Shown here: piece after piece, positions 46,089 to 54,885 of the stretch
How the letters are laid out: each line of letters starts with the position of its first letter
How positions within the stretch are numbered: position 1 is the first letter of the stretch
Origin: Stakelama saccharophila
Lineage (GTDB): Bacteria > Pseudomonadota > Alphaproteobacteria > Sphingomonadales > Sphingomonadaceae
Direction of reading: 5' to 3'
Assembly: GCF_032229225.1 (NCBI RefSeq)
Contig: NZ_CP135076.1
Span: forward strand, 310,001 to 374,000
Length of the DNA stretch: 64,000 bases
The notes under the pieces: model-generated
Databases searched by the model: none
Told to the model about the DNA's origin: nothing
Seen by the model: the letters and a program-made list of their open reading frames with translations, nothing else
Program-made: the position numbers and the translations under genes

Positions 46089-46294
46089 GATTCCGTCCAG
46101 ATTCCATCCACAGCCAATCGACATCACAGTCCTTAGTCCACATGCTGTGGAAAACGGGGACGCCGTTCCTCGAATCCCGACGCTGCCGAACGACGCCCGG
46201 AGTCAAGCTGTTGGCATTTCGGGACGGACCCCATACATCCCCGGTTCCACACGCCAACAACCTCAACATCCTTTCTTTAAAGATTCCTAGATTC
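46089..46294. promoter_or_regulatory. Cluster of six GANTC (CcrM) methylation sites
   Basis: GATTC at 46089, 46100, 46282 and 46290, GAATC at 46172 and GAGTC at 46200. GANTC is the target of the cell-cycle methylase CcrM in alphaproteobacteria. Six in 206 bp is several times the roughly one per 256 bp expected by chance at even base composition. Confidence 0.65.
46146..46154 (-). promoter_or_regulatory. DnaA box
   Basis: Second TTTTCCACA on the minus strand. A TAGTCCACA on the plus strand ends 3 nt before it (46134-46142), so two boxes face each other. Confidence 0.6.
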
Positions 46295-46298
46295 TTGT
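46271..46298. other. AT-rich candidate unwinding element
   Basis: Twenty of 28 bases are A or T in DNA that is otherwise strongly GC-rich, next to the hemE start. It includes CTTTCTTTAAAG and two GATTC sites. A role as the DNA unwinding element of the origin is inferred. Confidence 0.5.
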
Positions 46299-46303
46299 AG
46301 GGG
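46299..46303 (+). promoter_or_regulatory. Ribosome-binding site supporting a CTG start of hemE
   Basis: AGGGG lies 7 nt before CTG at 46311, ideal spacing. No comparable sequence precedes the next start-like codon, GTG at 46338. Confidence 0.6.
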
Positions 46304-46310
46304 CTTTCCA

Positions 46311-47357
46311 CTGACCGGAAACGCGAACTCGAAACCGGTGCTTTCGGTGCTGAAGGGCGATCAGGTGGATCGTCGTCCGATCTGGTTGATGCGACAGGCC
46401 GGGCGCTATCTTCCCGAATATCGCGCCTTACGAGCGGAAAAGGGCGGTTTCCTGGACCTGGTGCAGGACAGCGAAAGCGCGGCGGAGGTGACGCTGCAAC
46501 CGATCCGTCGGTTCGGCTTCGATGCCGCCATCCTGTTTTCCGACATCCTGATGATCCCCCGCGCGCTGGGCCAGGATCTCTGGTTCGTCAGCGGAGAGGG
46601 GCCGCGCCTGGCGCCGCTGTGCGACACGCGGCAGGCGATCGATGCGCTCGGCCCCGACAATTTGTCCGTGCTCGACCCGGTATATGAAACGGTGCGCAGG
46701 GTGGCCGCCGCGCTGCCCGCAGAAACGACGTTCCTCGGATTTGCCGGCAGTCCGTGGACGGTCGCAACGTATATGATCGCCGGCCAGGGCAGTCGCGAAC
46801 AGGCGCGGGCGCGGCGGCTGGCTTATGCCGATCCGGGGGCGATGACGGTCCTGATCGATCGCATTGCGGATGCGACGATACGCTATCTGCTGGGGCAGAT
46901 CGAAGCGGGGGTGGATGCGGTGCAGTTGTTCGATAGCTGGTCGGGCAGCCTGTCGCCCGAACAGTTCGAGCGCTGGGTCGTCGCGCCCACCGCGCGCATC
47001 GTCGGCGCCCTGCGATCGGCGGCGCCGGGGACACCGATCATCGGCTTTCCCAAGGGTGCCGGCGGAAAGATCGCCGCCTATGTCCGCGAAACGGGAATCG
47101 ATGCGGTCGGGCTGGATGAAACGGTGGATCCCGTCTGGGCCGCCGCCACGCTTCCGGCCGATTTTCCGGTGCAGGGCAATCTCGATCCGCTGGCGCTCGT
47201 CGCCGGCGGCGAAACGCTGGACCATGCAGTCGACCGCATTCTTGGCGCGTTTCGGGGCCGGCCGCATATCTTCAATCTCGGGCACGGCATCCAGCAGGAC
47301 ACGCCGATCGCCCATGTCGAACGCCTGCTGACGCGGATAAGAGGGGAAAGAGCATGA
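46311..47357 (+). CDS. hemE: Uroporphyrinogen decarboxylase
   Basis: Converts uroporphyrinogen III to coproporphyrinogen III in haem synthesis. Signatures are PIWLMRQAGRYLPEYRALRA, VTLQPIRRFGFDAAILFSDILMIP and GFAGSPWTVATYMI. I place the start at CTG 46311, which has AGGGG 7 nt upstream and gives 348 aa with an N-terminus (TGNANSKPVLSVLKG) of normal length for HemE. The alternative GTG at 46338 has no ribosome-binding site and leaves only two residues before SVLKG. First gene right of the presumed origin; overlaps hemJ by 4 nt. Confidence 0.93.
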   Translation: MTGNANSKPVLSVLKGDQVDRRPIWLMRQAGRYLPEYRALRAEKGGFLDLVQDSESAAEVTLQPIRRFGFDAAILFSDILMIPRALGQDLWFVSGEGPRLAPLCDTRQAIDALGPDNLSVLDPVYETVRRVAAALPAETTFLGFAGSPWTVATYMIAGQGSREQARARRLAYADPGAMTVLIDRIADATIRYLLGQIEAGVDAVQLFDSWSGSLSPEQFERWVVAPTARIVGALRSAAPGTPIIGFPKGAGGKIAAYVRETGIDAVGLDETVDPVWAAATLPADFPVQGNLDPLALVAGGETLDHAVDRILGAFRGRPHIFNLGHGIQQDTPIAHVERLLTRIRGERA

Positions 47358-47809
47358 CCGGCTGGCTCGGATCGGCCTATCTTTGGGTGATTGCCGCACA
47401 TATCATCTTCGTCATCTTCTGGATGGCGGGGCTGTTCATCTTTCCCCGCTATCTCGTCCATCACCAGGAAGGGCTGGACGATCCGGCCGAACCTGCGCGG
47501 TGGGTGGCGCGCGAGGGCAAGCTGCGCCGGATGATCCTCACCCCGTCGCTGATCCTGGTCTGGGTGCTGGGCCTGATGCTCGCGGCCAATGACGGCCTGT
47601 TCGACGGTGCCGCCGGTCTGGGCTGGCTTCATGCGAAATTGGCGCTCGTGATCCTCCTGTCGGGCTATCACGGCTGGATGGTGGGCTATGCGCGCAAGCT
47701 GCAGTCGGGCAAGCCGGCCTTTCGGGCACGCACGCTGCGGATGCTGAACGAAGTGCCGGCGGTCTTCGTCGCGCTGATCGTGATCCTGGCGGTGGTGAAG
47801 CCGTTCTGA
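47354..47809 (+). CDS. hemJ: Protoporphyrinogen oxidase HemJ
   Basis: Membrane enzyme that oxidises protoporphyrinogen IX to protoporphyrin IX. The 151-aa protein has four predicted membrane helices, with the family's conserved His and Lys residues in AYLWVIAAHIIFVIFWMAGLFIFPRYLVHH and LHAKLALVILLSGYHGWM. Length is normal. It overlaps hemE by 4 nt (ATGA), so two steps of haem synthesis are coupled. No hemH is nearby. Confidence 0.93.
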   Translation: MTGWLGSAYLWVIAAHIIFVIFWMAGLFIFPRYLVHHQEGLDDPAEPARWVAREGKLRRMILTPSLILVWVLGLMLAANDGLFDGAAGLGWLHAKLALVILLSGYHGWMVGYARKLQSGKPAFRARTLRMLNEVPAVFVALIVILAVVKPF

Positions 47810-47838
47810 TCCCGCCCGGCAGTGCCCCTGCGGAAATC

Positions 47839-47867
47839 TTGACTTGGATTCGGCCGCGCCTTAAGTG
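47839..47867 (+). promoter_or_regulatory. Candidate promoter of rho
   Basis: TTGACT at 47839-47844 and TAAGTG at 47862-47867 are separated by 17 nt, in the 178-bp gap between hemJ and rho. It would give a leader of about 110 nt before the rho start; rho leaders carry autoregulation in other bacteria. Confidence 0.4.
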
Positions 47868-47987
47868 CAGAAACGTCGCCGTGCGGATTCTACGCGTGGC
47901 GGAACACCCTTCCCACATTGCCGTTCGTGCAATCGCACCAGCTTTCCAGACCGGCACTCGCACAACATATTAGGCGAATCCGAACCG

Positions 47988-49244
47988 ATGCATCTCAAGG
48001 ATCTCAAGAAAAAGGCGCCTGCCGAACTCGTAGAAATGGCGGAATCGCTGGGCGTCGAAGGCGCCTCGACCATGCGCAAACAGGATCTCATGTTCGCGAT
48101 CCTGAAGGTGCAGGCCGAACAGGGCGAACAGATCATGGGGCTGGGCACCATCGAGGTGTTGTCCGATGGCTTCGGCTTTCTGCGCTCGCCCGAGGCGAAC
48201 TATCTCGCAGGACCGGACGATATCTACGTTTCGCCCAACCAGGTCCGAAAGTTCGGCCTGCGCACCGGCGATACCGTCGAGGGCGAGATCCGCGGTCCCA
48301 AGGACGGCGAGCGCTATTTCGCCCTGACGAAGCTGCTCAAGGTCAATTTCGACGATCCCGATGTCGTTCGCCACCGCGTCAATTTCGACAATCTGACGCC
48401 GCTTTATCCGGAAAAGAAGCTCACGCTCGATCCGCAGGACCCGACCGTCAAGGACAAGTCGGCGCGCGTCATCGACATCGTCAGCCCGCAGGGCAAGGGG
48501 CAGCGCTCGCTGATCGTCGCGCCGCCGCGCGTCGGCAAGACGGTGCTGCTGCAGAACATCGCCAAGGCGATCACCGACAATCATCCGGAAGTCTTCCTCA
48601 TCGTACTGCTGATCGACGAGCGGCCGGAGGAAGTGACCGACATGCAGCGCTCGGTGAATGGCGAGGTGATTTCCTCCACCTTCGACGAACCGGCGCAGCG
48701 CCACGTCCAGGTCGCCGAGATGGTGATCGAAAAGGCCAAGCGCCTGGTCGAGCACAAGCACGACGTCGTCATCCTGCTCGATTCGATCACGCGCCTCGGT
48801 CGCGCCTACAACACCGTGGTGCCGAGCTCGGGCAAGGTGCTGACCGGCGGTGTCGATGCCAACGCGCTGCAGCGGCCGAAGCGCTTCTTCGGTGCCGCGC
48901 GCAATATCGAAGAGGGCGGTTCGCTTTCGATCATCGCCACCGCGCTGATCGACACCGGCAGCCGCATGGACGAGGTCATCTTCGAGGAATTCAAGGGCAC
49001 CGGCAATTCCGAGATCGTTCTCGACCGCAAGGTTGCCGACAAGCGCATCTTCCCCGCGCTCGATGTCGGAAAATCGGGCACGCGCAAGGAAGAGCTGCTG
49101 GTCGACAAGGCGACGCTGTCGAAGATGTGGGTGCTTCGCCGTATCCTCATGCAGATGGGCACGATCGACGCGATGGAATTCCTTCTCGACAAGATGAAGG
49201 ATTCGAAGACCAACGAGGATTTCTTCGCATCGATGAACCAGTAA
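47988..49244 (+). CDS. rho: Transcription termination factor Rho
   Basis: Hexameric RNA-dependent ATPase that ends transcription. The 418-aa protein has the N-terminal Rho domain ([25 protein letters not shown]), the cold-shock-like RNA-binding domain ([35 protein letters not shown]) and the ATPase with P-loop [17 protein letters not shown] and Walker [17 protein letters not shown]. No insertion is present. The ATG at 47988 is the family start; the open frame upstream to 47865 is not. In Caulobacter rho is also close to hemE and the origin. Confidence 0.98.
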   Translation: MHLKDLKKKAPAELVEMAESLGVEGASTMRKQDLMFAILKVQAEQGEQIMGLGTIEVLSDGFGFLRSPEANYLAGPDDIYVSPNQVRKFGLRTGDTVEGEIRGPKDGERYFALTKLLKVNFDDPDVVRHRVNFDNLTPLYPEKKLTLDPQDPTVKDKSARVIDIVSPQGKGQRSLIVAPPRVGKTVLLQNIAKAITDNHPEVFLIVLLIDERPEEVTDMQRSVNGEVISSTFDEPAQRHVQVAEMVIEKAKRLVEHKHDVVILLDSITRLGRAYNTVVPSSGKVLTGGVDANALQRPKRFFGAARNIEEGGSLSIIATALIDTGSRMDEVIFEEFKGTGNSEIVLDRKVADKRIFPALDVGKSGTRKEELLVDKATLSKMWVLRRILMQMGTIDAMEFLLDKMKDSKTNEDFFASMNQ

Positions 49245-49256
49245 GGTTCGTCTCTG

Positions 49257-49904
49257 GTGTTCGATTTCGGCGACATCTTCACCGCCGCCGGCCTCGCCGT
49301 GCTGGGGCAGGTGATCATGATCGACCTGACGCTCGCCGGCGACAATGTGGTGGTGCTGGGCTCGCTGGCGGCGGGCCTGCCGCCGGCGGAGCGCAAGAAG
49401 GTGCTTGGCATCGGCGTCGGGATCGCGCTTGTTTTTTTGATCGGTTTCGCGCTGGTCGCCACCCAGTTGCTGCACGTCATCGGCCTGTTGTTCGCCGGCG
49501 GGCTGCTATTGCTGTGGGTCGCGTGGAAGCTGTTTCGCGAATTGCATCCCGCTCCCGCGCCGGCACCCGTGGACGATCCCACCACGCCGGAGATCGAAGG
49601 GCCGCGCGCGTCCCGTTCCTTCGGTCGTGCCATTCTCTCGGTGACGCTCGCCGACCTGTCGATGAGCCTCGACAACGTGCTGGCCGTCGCCGGCACCGCG
49701 CGGGAGCATCCGGCGGTGCTATTCGTCGGTCTCGCCTTTTCCGTGACGTTGATGGCGGTTGCCGCCAACTTCGTCGCGCGCATCATCGAGCGCTATCACT
49801 GGATCATCTATATCGGCCTGGCCGTGATTCTCTACGTGGCGGGCAGGATGATCTATGACGGCATCGTCGATCCGCAGGTCGGGCTGATGGTGCTGATGCG
49901 CTGA
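49257..49904 (+). CDS. TerC family integral membrane protein, copy 1
   Basis: A 215-aa membrane protein with about seven helices. It has the TerC/YjbE signatures IDLTLAGDNVVVLG and DLSMSLDNVLAVAG, with conserved Asp-Asn pairs that are thought to bind metal; members are linked to Mn2+ export or tellurite resistance. The GTG at 49257 is 12 nt after the rho stop. The loop between the halves has PAPAPAPVDDPTTPE. A second copy follows 41 nt later. Confidence 0.88.
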   Translation: MFDFGDIFTAAGLAVLGQVIMIDLTLAGDNVVVLGSLAAGLPPAERKKVLGIGVGIALVFLIGFALVATQLLHVIGLLFAGGLLLLWVAWKLFRELHPAPAPAPVDDPTTPEIEGPRASRSFGRAILSVTLADLSMSLDNVLAVAGTAREHPAVLFVGLAFSVTLMAVAANFVARIIERYHWIIYIGLAVILYVAGRMIYDGIVDPQVGLMVLMR

Positions 49905-49945
49905 GGCTTGCCGCACAGGGCGGTCTTGGCTATCGGCGCTGTACC

Positions 49946-50563
49946 ATGGATTTCGGATCGCTGTTCACGGCCGACGCACTGTCGGTGCTGGCCCAGGTCA
50001 TCATGATCGACCTCGTGCTGGCGGGCGACAATGCCGTTGTCGTCGGCGCGCTTGCGGCCGGCTTGCCGCGCGACCAGCAGAAGAAGGTCATCCTCGTCGG
50101 AATCGGCGCGGCGCTCGTGCTGCGGATCGGGTTTGCGCTCATCGCGACGCAATTGCTTCAGGTGATCGGCCTCCTTCTCGCCGGCGGGATCCTGCTCCTG
50201 TGGGTCGCATGGCGGATGTGGCGGGAGCTTCATGTCGGGCAGGCAGAGGAAGATGCCGGAACCAAGCAGGCCAAGACCTTTGCCGGCGCGGCCTGGGCGG
50301 TGGCTCTGGCGGACGTCAGCATGAGCCTGGACAATGTGCTCGGTGTCGCCGGAGCGGCGCGCGACCATCCGGCGATTCTCGTCTTTGGTCTGATCTTCTC
50401 GGTCGCGGTGATGGGGCTCGCAGCGAACGTCATTGCGAAGTTCATCGATCGCTATCGCTGGATCGGATATCTCGGGCTGGCCGTCATCGTCTATGTCGCC
50501 GGCAAGATGATCTACCAGGGCATCGTCGACCGCGATATCGGCATCCTGCAGCTCGTCGCCTGA
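49946..50563 (+). CDS. TerC family integral membrane protein, copy 2
   Basis: A 205-aa paralogue of the preceding gene, with the same paired signatures IDLVLAGDNAVVVG and DVSMSLDNVLGVAG and the same helix layout; both copies share FARAVI-like and YIGLAVI/YVAG(K/R)MIY stretches near the C-terminus. The loop is shorter than in copy 1. The tandem arrangement points to a local duplication. It may share a transcript with rho and copy 1. No Mn2+ riboswitch-like sequence is visible before either copy. Confidence 0.88.
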   Translation: MDFGSLFTADALSVLAQVIMIDLVLAGDNAVVVGALAAGLPRDQQKKVILVGIGAALVLRIGFALIATQLLQVIGLLLAGGILLLWVAWRMWRELHVGQAEEDAGTKQAKTFAGAAWAVALADVSMSLDNVLGVAGAARDHPAILVFGLIFSVAVMGLAANVIAKFIDRYRWIGYLGLAVIVYVAGKMIYQGIVDRDIGILQLVA

Positions 50564-50586
50564 CGCGCCGCAGGAAAGGCGACGGC

Positions 50587-51288
50587 CTAGCCGAGATGTT
50601 CGGCAAAGAACGCGGCGGTTCGCCGATCGGCCAGATCGGCCGATGCGGGAGAGCGCCGGGCCCCCATTTCGGTGGCGAATCCGTGATCCTCGCCCGGATA
50701 GTCGTGCAGGACCACCTTCGGATGATCGTCGAGCCCGGCATGTATGCGTGCCTGCGCGTCCTTGTCGACGAAATGGTCTTCCTGCGGAATGTGGAGCATT
50801 ACAGGCTTCGCAATCGCCTTTGATTCACCTAATAGGTTATCTATTCCGACGCCGTAATAGCCGACACTGGCATCCACATCGGTGCGCGCGGCGGTCATGA
50901 AGGCAAGGCGCCCGCCCAGGCAATAGCCGACCGCACCCACCTTGCCGCCATCGCAGCGCAGGCGCGCTTCCTTGATCGTCGCCTCGATATCGCGCACCCC
51001 CTGATCCTGGTCGAATTGTTCCATCAGCGAAAATGCCCGCTGCAACTGGGGTTCGATATCGGGGCCGAGTTCGATCCCGGGTTCGAGCCGCCAGAACAGG
51101 TCCGGCGCGATGGCGAGATAGCCTGCCTCTGCCAGCCTGTCGCATTTCCGGCGAATGCCAGCGTTGACGCCGAAGATTTCCTGGATCACCACGATGGCGG
51201 CCTTCGGGCGGCGCCCTTGCGGTGTGGCGCAATAGCCGTCGAATTCGCCCGAGCCATCGAGCGTGGAAATGCGGGTCATCTGCGTCAT
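50587..51288 (-). CDS. Dienelactone hydrolase family protein
   Basis: A 233-aa alpha/beta hydrolase. The catalytic triad falls at Cys123 in GAVGYCLGGRLAF, Asp171 in IPQEDHFVD and His202 in YPGEDHGFA, the same numbering as in the reference dienelactone hydrolase. Such enzymes open dienelactones in aromatic degradation, but close relatives act on other esters, and no catabolic genes lie nearby. Convergent with the TerC gene and divergent from the DUF6489 gene. Confidence 0.88.
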   Translation of the reverse strand: MTQMTRISTLDGSGEFDGYCATPQGRRPKAAIVVIQEIFGVNAGIRRKCDRLAEAGYLAIAPDLFWRLEPGIELGPDIEPQLQRAFSLMEQFDQDQGVRDIEATIKEARLRCDGGKVGAVGYCLGGRLAFMTAARTDVDASVGYYGVGIDNLLGESKAIAKPVMLHIPQEDHFVDKDAQARIHAGLDDHPKVVLHDYPGEDHGFATEMGARRSPASADLADRRTAAFFAEHLG

Positions 51289-51443
51289 GGCTGCCTCCGG
51301 TGCTATATCGCGCCTCCAGGTCATACCGCGACGCCGCGGTGCGACCAACCCTGGGAACGGGCGACGGAGAAACGGCTTGGCATTGCTCGCAAGCCCCTGA
51401 TCGACGCATAGAAGAAAGCCGGATCGCGGCGATGGGAGCGAAT

Positions 51444-51674
51444 ATGAAGATCAATATCGATGTCGATTGCACGCCGGAGGAGGCGCGCCGGGCCATGGGG
51501 CTGCCTGACTTCACGCCGGTGCATGACCGCTACATCCAGATGATGCTCGAATCGGTGGAGAAGGGAGCCGCCCCCGAAGCGCTGGAGTCGATGATGCGGA
51601 ACTGGGCGCCGATGGGTGAGGCCGGGATGCAGATGTGGCGCAAGATATTCGATACGGGAAAAACGGGCGACTGA
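51444..51674 (+). CDS. DUF6489 family protein
   Basis: A 76-aa small soluble protein starting MKINIDVDCTPEEARRAMGLPDFTPVHDRYIQMMLESVEKG, which I recognise as the DUF6489 family of sphingomonads and related bacteria. The function is unknown. GGGAG precedes the ATG at 51444 by 5 nt; an in-frame ATG at 51432 has no such site. It stops 2 nt before the GTG of mnmE, so the two are co-transcribed. Confidence 0.8.
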   Translation: MKINIDVDCTPEEARRAMGLPDFTPVHDRYIQMMLESVEKGAAPEALESMMRNWAPMGEAGMQMWRKIFDTGKTGD

Positions 51675-51676
51675 GC

Positions 51677-52975
51677 GTGGATACCATCTTCGCGTTGTCG
51701 AGCGGCGCACCGCCGGCGGCGATTGGCGTCATCCGCATCAGCGGCGTCGATGCCGCCGAAGCAGCCAGGCGCTTTGTGGCGCCTGCCGGGTCGCTGCCGG
51801 AACCGCGGCGTGCGGTTCTGCGCCGCTTGTACGATCCCGATACCAAGATGCTGCTCGACGAAGCGTTACTTCTTTGGTTTCGGGCGCCGCACAGCGCGAC
51901 GGGGGAAGATCTCGTGGAGCTTCACGTTCACGGTGGTCGTGCCGTTGTCGATGCGGTGCAGGGTGCGCTCGCACGCCAGGCCGGCTTGCGCCATGCCGAA
52001 CCGGGCGAGTTTACCCGCCGCGCCCTTATGGCAGGACGCATGGATCTGACCCAGGCCGAGGGTCTTGGCGACCTTTTGACTGCGCAGACAGAAGCCGCAC
52101 GCGTCGCCGCCATGGGAACGATGCGTGGGACGGTGCGGCATGCTGCGGAAGCCTGGCAGGCAGCGTTGCTCGCGCTGGCTGCACGCGTGGAAGCGGTGCT
52201 CGACCATGCCGACGAAGACGATGTCGAGGAGGAGCGGGAACTGGCCGCGGTACGGTCCGGCACTGCGGACCTGGCTGCGGATATGGGGAGTCGGCTCGAC
52301 AATCCGCCGGTCGAACGCCTCCAGGAGGGGGTACGGGTGATCCTGGCCGGGCCGCCCAATAGCGGCAAGTCGACGCTGCTGAATCGGATGTCCGAACAGG
52401 AAGCTGCGATCGTATCGCCGATTGCGGGGACGACGCGCGACCGTATCGATGTCGCCTTGCGCCGCGCGGGCAAGGCGTTCGTCTTCACCGACACGGCGGG
52501 GCTCGTCGACGCAACCGACGATCCGATCGAGCGTATCGGGATAGAACGCAGCAAGGATGCCATCGGACGCGCGGACATCATTGTCTGGCTTGGAGACGGG
52601 CCGCCGCCGGATGCCGCAGCGGAAATTCTCAAGATCCATTCGCGTGCCGACGAGGCGGGCAGGGGCGATGCGCCGAGCGACCGCATCTCCGTGTCGGCAG
52701 TGACGGGACAGGGCATCGACGCATTGTGGCGCGCCATAGAGAAGACGGCGGCAAGCCTCCTTCCGCGGCTTGACGTGCTCGTTCTCAATCGGCGGCAACG
52801 GTCGCTGCTGGAGGAGGCAAGGGTGGCGCTGACTGCGGTCGCTGGCGTCGAGGACCCGCTTGTCCTTGCCGAGCAGCTCCGCCTTGCGATGCGGAGTATC
52901 GACCGGGTAACCGGCAAGGCGGACGTCGAGGCAATGCTGGATTCCCTGTTTTCCCGTTTCTGCATTGGCAAGTAG
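51677..52975 (+). CDS. mnmE: tRNA modification GTPase MnmE (TrmE)
   Basis: With MnmG, places the aminomethyl group on U34 of several tRNAs. The 432-aa protein has the N-terminal folate-binding domain ([21 protein letters not shown]), a helical domain, the inserted G domain with G1 GPPNSGKST near residue 225, [12 protein letters not shown] (G2 region) and DTAG (G3), and the C-terminal FCIGK with the invariant cysteine. The start is the GTG at 51677, 2 nt after the DUF6489 stop. A parS-like site lies 8 nt after the stop codon. Confidence 0.96.
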   Translation: MDTIFALSSGAPPAAIGVIRISGVDAAEAARRFVAPAGSLPEPRRAVLRRLYDPDTKMLLDEALLLWFRAPHSATGEDLVELHVHGGRAVVDAVQGALARQAGLRHAEPGEFTRRALMAGRMDLTQAEGLGDLLTAQTEAARVAAMGTMRGTVRHAAEAWQAALLALAARVEAVLDHADEDDVEEERELAAVRSGTADLAADMGSRLDNPPVERLQEGVRVILAGPPNSGKSTLLNRMSEQEAAIVSPIAGTTRDRIDVALRRAGKAFVFTDTAGLVDATDDPIERIGIERSKDAIGRADIIVWLGDGPPPDAAAEILKIHSRADEAGRGDAPSDRISVSAVTGQGIDALWRAIEKTAASLLPRLDVLVLNRRQRSLLEEARVALTAVAGVEDPLVLAEQLRLAMRSIDRVTGKADVEAMLDSLFSRFCIGK

Positions 52976-52983
52976 CCAGCGAG

Positions 52984-52999
52984 CGTTCCACGTGGAACA
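52984..52999. promoter_or_regulatory. parS-like site 1
   Basis: CGTTCCACGTGGAACA contains the 14-bp perfect palindrome GTTCCACGTGGAAC, the alphaproteobacterial form of the ParB target. It lies in the mnmE/mnmG gap, 39 nt before the mnmG start. Confidence 0.8.
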
Positions 53000-53037
53000 T
53001 TTTGACCGGTACCGGGAAACCGGGTAGCGCGTCAGTC

Positions 53038-54885
53038 ATGCAGCATTTCGATGTTATCGTCGTGGGCGGCGGTCACGCCGGTGCCGAGGCGGCCGCCATA
53101 GCCGCACGCCGTGGCGCTCGGGTGGCAATGGTGACGTTCGATGCCACGAAGATCGGCGCAATGTCCTGCAATCCGGCGATTGGTGGTTTGGGCAAGGGCC
53201 ACCTCGTACGCGAGGTCGACGCTTTCGACGGGCTGATGGCCCGCGCGGCCGATGCTGCCGCTATCCATTACCGCATGCTCAACCGCAGCAAGGGTGCGGC
53301 CGTCCGGGGACCGCGGATCCAGGCCGACCGGCGGCTCTATGCAGCGGCGGTCCAGCATATGCTGAATTCGCAGCCCGGCGTAACAATCATTGAAGGTGAA
53401 GCGGCCGAGCTGGTCATGCGGTCGGATCGGGTCGTCGGCCTTCGTCTCGGCGACGGGACCACGGTTCGGGCCGCAGCCACGATTCTCGCGACCGGTACGT
53501 TTCTGGGTGGACGCCTGTTTCGAGGCGAGGAGCGTTATGCCGGCGGCCGGATCGACGAGCGCAGCGCCACCGCGCTCGGTGAGCAACTGTACCGGCTCGG
53601 CTTGCCGATGTCGCGGCTGAAGACCGGCACACCGCCGCGGCTGGACGGGCGCACGATCGACTGGGGGAGGCTCGAAGTGCAATCTTCGGATGCCGAACCC
53701 TGGACCATGTCGGCGCTGACGGCGCAGCGCCAGGTTCCGCAGCTTTTCTGCGCGGTCGCCCGAACCAATCGCGAAACCCACGAGATTATCTCTGGCGCGG
53801 CCCACCGCTCGCCTTTGTTCAGCGGCGCGATCGGCGCTGTCGGCCCGCGTTACTGTCCTTCGATCGAGGATAAGGTCAAGCGCTTCGGCGACCGCGATGG
53901 GCATCAGATTTTCCTCGAACCCGAAGGCTTGGGTACGACGCTGGTCTATCCCAACGGAATTTCCACATCTCTGCCGCGCGATATCCAGGCCGCATTCCTG
54001 CGCACGATTACCGGATTGGAGCGCGCGGAAATCGTTCTACCCGGTTACGCGGTCGAGTATGACTATATCGACCCGCGTGCGCTGTCGCGGACGCTGCGGG
54101 TGCGTGAACTGGACGGCCTGTATTTCGCTGGACAGATCAACGGCACGACCGGCTATGAGGAGGCAGCGGCTCAGGGCTTGGTCGCCGGTGCGAACGCCGC
54201 CGCAGCCGCGCTGGACCTGGAACCGATGCTGCCCGATCGGGCGATGAGCTATACCGGCGTCCTTGTCGACGACCTGGTGGTGCAGGGGGTTACCGAACCG
54301 TATCGCATGCTCACAGCAAGGGCCGAGTATCGCCTTCGCCTGCGCGCTGACAACGCTGAGACCCGTCTCGGGCCGGAAGCCCGGCGTCTTGGGTGCCTTG
54401 GTACGGAACGCTTGGCACATCAGGTCGCAAAGGCCGACGCGCGGGCGGAGGTCGATCGGACACTTTCAATGATGTTCAGCGCAAAAGCGCTGCGTGATCG
54501 GGGGGCCGAGGTTCCGCTCGACGCCGGAACGATGGCGGCATTCGACTGGTTGCGCTTCCCGTCGGTGGAATGGCGGCATCTGAGCAACAACGCTGCCGGT
54601 GCAGACGACCGAAGGGATATCATTGCAGAGGCCGTGGAGGACGCACGCTATGCGCCTTATCTCTTGCGTCAGGAAAGCGAACTCGCCGAACTGCGGGCTA
54701 ATGATGGGGTAAACCTTCCTGCCGAATTGCGATATGACGACGTTCCGGGACTCTCCGCCGAAATGATCGAGCGGCTGACCATGGTCAGGCCGGAGACGTT
54801 GGGGGAGGCCGGTCGGATTCGCGGAATCACGCCTGCTGCGCTCTCCGCGATCTTGCTGCACGCGAAGCGACGCCGCGCCGCATGA
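53038..54885 (+). CDS. mnmG: tRNA uridine-5-carboxymethylaminomethyl(34) synthesis enzyme MnmG (GidA)
   Basis: FAD-dependent partner of MnmE in modification of U34 in tRNA. The 615-aa protein has the FAD-binding [38 protein letters not shown], the C-terminal domain with [17 protein letters not shown] and [21 protein letters not shown]. Length is normal. The ATG at 53038 follows the parS-like site; the frame opening at 53002 would run through that site and is rejected. It overlaps rsmG by 4 nt. Confidence 0.97.
   Translation: MQHFDVIVVGGGHAGAEAAAIAARRGARVAMVTFDATKIGAMSCNPAIGGLGKGHLVREVDAFDGLMARAADAAAIHYRMLNRSKGAAVRGPRIQADRRLYAAAVQHMLNSQPGVTIIEGEAAELVMRSDRVVGLRLGDGTTVRAAATILATGTFLGGRLFRGEERYAGGRIDERSATALGEQLYRLGLPMSRLKTGTPPRLDGRTIDWGRLEVQSSDAEPWTMSALTAQRQVPQLFCAVARTNRETHEIISGAAHRSPLFSGAIGAVGPRYCPSIEDKVKRFGDRDGHQIFLEPEGLGTTLVYPNGISTSLPRDIQAAFLRTITGLERAEIVLPGYAVEYDYIDPRALSRTLRVRELDGLYFAGQINGTTGYEEAAAQGLVAGANAAAAALDLEPMLPDRAMSYTGVLVDDLVVQGVTEPYRMLTARAEYRLRLRADNAETRLGPEARRLGCLGTERLAHQVAKADARAEVDRTLSMMFSAKALRDRGAEVPLDAGTMAAFDWLRFPSVEWRHLSNNAAGADDRRDIIAEAVEDARYAPYLLRQESELAELRANDGVNLPAELRYDDVPGLSAEMIERLTMVRPETLGEAGRIRGITPAALSAILLHAKRRRAA

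Larger units (their letters stand above)
46007..46310. other. Probable chromosomal replication origin (oriC)
   Basis: A 304-bp gene-free gap between divergent PPSR and hemE genes, the exact setting of the Caulobacter origin. It contains DnaA-box-like sequences: two TTTTCCACA on the minus strand (46024-46032, 46146-46154) and weaker ones CCATCCACA (46104-46112), TAGTCCACA (46134-46142) and GGTTCCACA (46243-46251). It also holds an AT-rich stretch at 46271-46298 (20 of 28 bases A/T) and six GANTC sites. Genes on both sides are transcribed away from it. The identification is inference from context and motifs; no replication data are available. Confidence 0.75.

Noticed and set aside
46338..47357. 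hemE starting at GTG 46338
   Set aside because: No ribosome-binding site precedes it and the N-terminus would be short for the family; CTG 46311 fits better. This remains the alternative.
47865..47987. A 41-residue N-terminal extension of Rho
   Set aside because: The extension is Arg/Cys/Ser-rich with no similarity to Rho; the family start MHLKDL is at 47988.
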